From Gammaproteobacteria bacterium (GTDB lineage: Bacteria > Pseudomonadota > Gammaproteobacteria > Eutrophobiales > Eutrophobiaceae): 19,167 bases of DNA. The stretch spans positions 1-19,167 of the forward strand of contig JACVQI010000010.1 of the NCBI GenBank assembly GCA_015661095.1. Reading direction: 5' to 3'. The notes beneath the pieces were generated by a model. It did no database searches. It had not been told where the DNA came from and worked only from the letters and a program-made list of their open reading frames with translations. Positions within the stretch are counted from its first letter, which is position 1. Every line of letters starts with the position of its first letter. Of the stretch, positions 15,837 through 19,167 are shown one piece after another. A program made the translations under genes and the position numbers.

Positions 15837-17228
15837 ATGAGTCAGCAGAACTTAGAACAATTATTACAATCAGCAGGGAATCCGGTTGATGTGTTGCGAA
15901 ATTCACAGATCGGAGCCTATGTCTATCCGGTCGTACCATCCGAATTCGGCAACTGGCGTGACGAACAACGCGCCTGGCGCGAGTCAGCAGTACTGTTCGA
16001 TCAATCGCATCACATGGTGGACCTGTATATCGAGGGACCGGATGCGGTCAAATTAATATCCAATCTCGTCATAAACAGCTTCGCCAACTTTACCGTCAAC
16101 AAGGCCAAACAATTCATCGCCTGCAGCTACGACGGTTATGTGATTGGTGACGGAATACTTTTTTATCTGGACAAGGATAAATTATTATTTGTCGGACGCG
16201 CGCCCTCCGCCAACTGGATCCAGTTCCATGCCCAAACCGGCGGCTATAACGTAACCATCGTTAAAGACGACCGGTCTCCCGGTAATCCGAAAGGCCTGGC
16301 CGTGAATCGTAAATGCTACCGTTTCCAGGTCCAGGGACCCAAAGCAAAGCATGTTCTGGAAAGACTGAATGGCGGCCCAATCCCCGATGTCAAATTTTTC
16401 ACCATGGACTACATCAACATAGCCGGCCGCAAAGTACAGTGTTTGCGGCATGGCATGGCCGGCGCACCCGGCCTTGAAATCTGGGGCCCCTATGAACAGC
16501 GGGAAGAGATTCGTGAAACCATCGTCGCGGCCGGCAAAGATTTCGGTCTGGTTCAGGTCGGCGCCAGAGCCTATGCGACCAACACCCTGGAATCCGGCTG
16601 GATTCCTTCACCTCTGCCTGCCGTCTATAGTGGTAAAAAAATGAAGGCCTACCGGGAATGGCTGCCAGCCAGCGGTTACGAAGCTTCCGGCTCCCTGGGC
16701 GGCAGCTACTACGGCAAGAAAATTGACGATTATTATGTAACACCTTATGAACTGGGTTACGGACCGTTCGTCAAATTTGACCATGACTTCATCGGTCGGG
16801 AGGCTCTGGAGAAGATCGCCAACGAGCCGCATCGTCACAAGGTCACCTTCGCCTGGAACGGCGCCGACGTCACCAAAGTATTCGCCTCCCTGTTCAAGAG
16901 CGGCGATATCTATAAATACATTGACCTGCCCTTATCCAATTACACCTCTGCCTCATATGACAAGATCCTGAAAGGCAGAAAAACTGTCGGCTTTTCCATG
17001 TTTGCCGGCTACAGCTATAACGAACGGTCCATGCTGTCACTTGGCATCGTGGATCCGGATGTCAAGATCGGGGATGAGGTGAAACTGATCTGGGGCGAGG
17101 AAGGCGGCGGCTCGCGTAAGCCGACGGTTGAGCGCCATCAGCAGATGCGAATCCGCGCCATAGTCAGTTCCGTGCCTTATTCGAAAGTCGCTCGCGATAC
17201 CTATGCCCAGGGTTGGCGAACGACTTAA
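15837..17228 (+). CDS. ligM: LigM-like tetrahydrofolate-dependent aryl O-demethylase
   Basis: A 463-residue member of the GcvT/DmdA/LigM aminomethyltransferase-fold family. It resembles Sphingobium LigM (vanillate/3-O-methylgallate O-demethylase), which moves the aryl methyl group to tetrahydrofolate, giving 5-methyl-THF. Shared stretches, from memory of LigM, include LRNSQIGAYVYPVV (20-33), AVLFDQSHHMVDLYI (51-65), KFDHDFIGREALE (313-325) and IWGEEGGGSRKPTVE (418-432). Y246 in ARAYATNTLESGW corresponds with a one-residue offset to LigM Tyr247, reported as catalytic. Y30, H59 and R121 also align with LigM pocket residues. It follows the folate-precursor gene pabB and ends in a strong terminator. 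A methoxylated benzoate is the likely substrate, but no other aromatic-degradation genes are in the window. Confidence 0.88.
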   Translation: MSQQNLEQLLQSAGNPVDVLRNSQIGAYVYPVVPSEFGNWRDEQRAWRESAVLFDQSHHMVDLYIEGPDAVKLISNLVINSFANFTVNKAKQFIACSYDGYVIGDGILFYLDKDKLLFVGRAPSANWIQFHAQTGGYNVTIVKDDRSPGNPKGLAVNRKCYRFQVQGPKAKHVLERLNGGPIPDVKFFTMDYINIAGRKVQCLRHGMAGAPGLEIWGPYEQREEIRETIVAAGKDFGLVQVGARAYATNTLESGWIPSPLPAVYSGKKMKAYREWLPASGYEASGSLGGSYYGKKIDDYYVTPYELGYGPFVKFDHDFIGREALEKIANEPHRHKVTFAWNGADVTKVFASLFKSGDIYKYIDLPLSNYTSASYDKILKGRKTVGFSMFAGYSYNERSMLSLGIVDPDVKIGDEVKLIWGEEGGGSRKPTVERHQQMRIRAIVSSVPYSKVARDTYAQGWRTT

Positions 17229-17276
17229 AGGCTGATCCAGGCATAGCTCAACTTTCCTGATACACCGGAAACGGAT

Positions 17277-17313
17277 AAAGCCGGGGCTTCGAAACAGAGG
17301 CCCCGGCTTTTTT
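17277..17313 (+). terminator. Strong intrinsic terminator after the first LigM-like gene
   Basis: A perfect 11-bp stem, AAAGCCGGGGC (17277-17287) with GCCCCGGCTTT (17300-17310), closes a 12-nt loop and runs into a T-rich end (CTTTTTTAT). It lies 48 nt after the stop at 17228. It should separate the transcripts of the two LigM-like genes. Confidence 0.9.
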
Positions 17314-17571
17314 ATCCTCCGGCTGGCGATTGATATACTATTGTAATACCGTGCTCCCGGCGTATTGGGTAAAGCCTGGTGCTCGTATTGTGATCAATTC
17401 CCGCCTAAAGACTGGTCATATAACGGCTAATATGTAATATTATGCTTAATTCATCTGCACGTGCTGTTCCTGATTAAGAAACAAACGTTCCTGAATTGTA
17501 TAGCCGCGCCGGGTATTGCGCCTACGCAAACAATCGTTCCGTGACAAATTTAACAAGAGGTTAGACGTAAA
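17314..17571. promoter_or_regulatory. Regulatory spacer upstream of the second LigM-like gene
   Basis: No gene is seen here. Because a strong terminator precedes it, the promoter of the downstream gene should lie here. It holds the GTTCCTGA direct repeats at 17466-17473 and 17487-17494 and a related GTTCC at 17536-17540. AGAGG (17556-17560), 11 nt before the ATG, serves as the ribosome site. I cannot fix a -35/-10 pair with confidence. Confidence 0.5.
17466..17494 (+). repeat. GTTCCTGA direct repeats, 21-bp spacing
   Basis: GTTCCTGA occurs at 17466 and again at 17487, exactly 21 bp (two helical turns) apart, with a partial third copy (GTTCC) at 17536. Same-face spacing upstream of a catabolic-type gene is what a tandem operator would show, but two 8-mers could also be chance. 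Confidence 0.4.
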
Positions 17572-18945
17572 ATGAGTTATAAAAATCTTGAGGAATTACT
17601 CCAGGCCAATGGCAATACCGTTGACCTGTTCCGTAATATGAAAACAGGCCCGAATGTCTATCCTGGAATCCCTCCCGAATTCACCAATTGGCGTGACGAG
17701 CAGCAGGCCTGGCAGAAAACCTGCGTGCTGTTCCACCAGTCCTATCATATGGCCGAATTATTGGTTGAAGGTCCCGACGCCCTGAAGTTGTTGAACTATC
17801 TTGGCGTCAACAGTTTCGAGAATTTTACTGTTAACAAAGCCAAGCAGTTCGTGCCATGCAACTACGATGGCCATGTAATCGGCGATGTCATCATGTTTTA
17901 CCTGGCCAGGAACCGCTTCAATCTGGTTGGCCGCATCCCGGTGCTCAACTGGGTACAGTACCATGCGCAAACCGGCAAATATGACGTCAAGGTGGAACTC
18001 GACGAGCGTTCCGCGGCGCGTAAAGACCCCTTTAATCGCAAGCATTTCCGCTTCCAGTTGCAGGGTCCCAACGCCATGAAAGCGCTCAATAAGGTGCTTG
18101 GCAAGAAGGCCCCGGATCTGAAGTTCTTCAACATGTGCGATTTGACCATCGCGGGCCGCCGCGTCGCGGCGCTGCGGCATGGCATGGCGGGCCAGCCCGG
18201 TTATGAAATCTACGGTCCCTATACAGACGGCGAAGCCGTGCGCGTGGCTATCGTGACGGCGGGCGAAGAATTTGGCATCCGCGAGGTGGGCGGTCGCGCT
18301 TATTCTTCCAATACCCTGGAATCAGGCTGGATACCTTCTCCACTGCCAGCCATCTATACCGGTGACAGGATGAAGGCTTATCGCAAATGGTTGCCCGCGG
18401 ACTGTTACGAAGCCCGGGCCTCGATCGGCGGCAGCTTCGTCTCCAAAAAGATTGAGGATTATTATCTGACTCCCTGGGATCTCGGCTATGGTCCGATCGT
18501 CAAGTTCGACCATGACTTCATTGGCCGCGAGGCACTGGAGAAAATCGCCAGGAACCCGAAGCGCACCAAGGTCACGCTGGCCCTGAATTCCAAGGACGTC
18601 GACCGCGTCATCGCCAGTCAACTCGAACATGGTAAGCGGGGAAAATTCATGGAATTTCCATCAGCGGTCTATTCGATGCATCCTTATGATAAGGTTGTTG
18701 CCGGGGGTAGATCCGCCGGTGTCTCCACCTGGATCGGTTACAGCTCCAATGAGCGCAAGATGCTGACCCTGGCCATACTGAATAACACATCCGCCAAACC
18801 CGGCACGAAAGTGACGTTAATCTGGGGCGAGGAAAAAGGCGGCACCGCCAAACCCACGGTCGAGCGGCACGTACAAATGGAGATCCGGGCTGTCGTAAGT
18901 CCCGTTCCTTATGTCGATGAAGCCCGCGTCAAGTACCGGAAATAA
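17572..18945 (+). CDS. Second LigM/GcvT-family demethylase-like protein, diverged paralogue
   Basis: A 457-residue paralogue of the preceding LigM-like protein. The first 60 residues align without gaps, 36 being identical by my count. It keeps the likely catalytic tyrosine (Y244 in GRAYSSNTLESGW), Y30, H59 and R121, the C-terminal KFDHDFIGREALEKIA (311-326) and IWGEEKGGTAKPTVER (417-432). It is therefore probably an active tetrahydrofolate-dependent methyltransferase or demethylase. Near the N-terminal active-site region it differs: A28-Y29 becomes P28-N29, D55 becomes H55, and H58 becomes Y58. This suggests another methoxylated substrate rather than a redundant copy. It has its own ribosome site and follows a terminator, so it is expressed separately. 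Substrate unknown. Confidence 0.85.
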   Translation: MSYKNLEELLQANGNTVDLFRNMKTGPNVYPGIPPEFTNWRDEQQAWQKTCVLFHQSYHMAELLVEGPDALKLLNYLGVNSFENFTVNKAKQFVPCNYDGHVIGDVIMFYLARNRFNLVGRIPVLNWVQYHAQTGKYDVKVELDERSAARKDPFNRKHFRFQLQGPNAMKALNKVLGKKAPDLKFFNMCDLTIAGRRVAALRHGMAGQPGYEIYGPYTDGEAVRVAIVTAGEEFGIREVGGRAYSSNTLESGWIPSPLPAIYTGDRMKAYRKWLPADCYEARASIGGSFVSKKIEDYYLTPWDLGYGPIVKFDHDFIGREALEKIARNPKRTKVTLALNSKDVDRVIASQLEHGKRGKFMEFPSAVYSMHPYDKVVAGGRSAGVSTWIGYSSNERKMLTLAILNNTSAKPGTKVTLIWGEEKGGTAKPTVERHVQMEIRAVVSPVPYVDEARVKYRK

Positions 18946-18957
18946 TCATTAAATAAT

Positions 18958-19094
18958 TAAAACACAGAGGCACAGAGAGCACGGGATAATTCGTTATTAG
19001 TGATTCGTGACTCGTAATTCGTAAGAGAATTCTATTAACCAATCACGATTTACGAATTACCAATTATGGATTATTTAGCGCCTCCGTGTTCCGT
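18958..19094. repeat. Inverted heptad-repeat element (two facing arrays of five 7-bp units)
   Basis: The left array runs 18988-19022: AATTCGT, TATTAGT, GATTCGT, GACTCGT, AATTCGT. The right array runs 19038-19072 in the opposite sense: ACCAATC, ACGATTT, ACGAATT, ACCAATT, ATGGATT. A 15-nt centre (19023-19037) separates them. The innermost parts give a perfect 11-bp match, GTAATTCGTAA with TTACGAATTAC. Outside are a purine-rich ACACAGAGGCACAGAGAG segment with CACGG (18980-18984) on the left and CCTCCGTGTTCCGTCT (19081-19096) on the right, which are imperfectly complementary. No coding capacity. It looks like a small non-autonomous or dispersed palindromic repeat between convergent genes and may also act as a bidirectional transcript end. 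Confidence 0.7.
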
Positions 19095-19167
19095 CTAAAA
19101 ATTCCGCGCTGCCTTAATCCTCACATAAGCCTGCCGGATCTCATGGGTCCGTTGCGTGGCGATCTTG
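19095..19167 (-). CDS. 3' end of an unidentified minus-strand gene
   Basis: The last 24 codons of an open frame read, at the C-terminus, THEIRQAYVRIKAARNF and end at a TAG (19095-19097) directly beside the heptad-repeat element. The alternating charged and hydrophobic helix-like sequence and GC-rich codons resemble a real protein end. It is too short to identify. It would converge with the second LigM-like gene. Confidence 0.45.
   Translation of the reverse strand, partial: KIATQRTHEIRQAYVRIKAARNF

Noticed and set aside
15837..18945. The two paralogues as glycine-cleavage T proteins (GcvT) or DMSP demethylase (DmdA)
   Set aside because: No gcvH or gcvP is adjacent, both proteins are about 100 residues longer than GcvT, and the LigM-type blocks (LRNSQIGAYVYPVV, ARAYATNTLESGW) are much closer to aryl O-demethylases.
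18988..19072. CRISPR array or tandem satellite
   Set aside because: Units are only 7 bp with no spacers and they reverse orientation at the centre, so this is an inverted repeat element, not a CRISPR.

Overview
The window looks like a chromosomal segment of a gammaproteobacterium. The order cutA-dsbD-tlpA-like-aroQ-accB-accC-prmA-(zinc-ribbon protein)-fis-purH-purD is a conserved gammaproteobacterial neighbourhood, and Fis itself is typical of that class. I cannot name the genus. Most genes lack a strong Shine-Dalgarno, and two use non-ATG starts (GTG for the CHAD gene, TTG for the tlpA-like gene).

Left block, 1-12937, all on the minus strand. Read in the direction of transcription it holds: cutA, dsbD and a TlpA-like thioredoxin, joined by 4-nt overlaps (periplasmic thiol/disulfide and metal functions); aroQ, accB and accC (shikimate pathway and acetyl-CoA carboxylase); prmA and a zinc-ribbon membrane protein; fis, purH and purD (growth-linked nucleoid protein and purine synthesis); and at the left edge a CYTH-like/CHAD protein whose 3' end overlaps a ParA-family ATPase that runs off the window. 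The dusB gene that often sits just before fis is missing, and a 375-bp gene-free gap lies in its place.

Right block, 13035-18945, on the plus strand. It holds fxsA, a small two-helix membrane protein, a fused PabB-PabC enzyme making p-aminobenzoate for folate, and two tandem paralogues of the LigM-type tetrahydrofolate-dependent aryl O-demethylase family. The first is a close match to vanillate/3-O-methylgallate O-demethylase. The second keeps the likely catalytic tyrosine but differs at several N-terminal active-site-region residues. A strong intrinsic terminator separates the two, so the second probably has its own promoter in a 343-bp spacer that contains 21-bp-spaced direct repeats. Folate precursor synthesis beside folate-consuming demethylases suggests a C1-metabolism theme.

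Right edge, 18946-19167. A non-coding element consists of two facing arrays of five 7-bp repeats around a 15-nt centre, flanked by imperfectly complementary CACGG-type ends. It is followed by the 3' end of an unidentified minus-strand gene.

The most interesting points are the overlapping CHAD/ParA pair (a possible polyphosphate-granule positioning module, which is inference), the diverged LigM-like paralogue, and the inverted heptad-repeat element.
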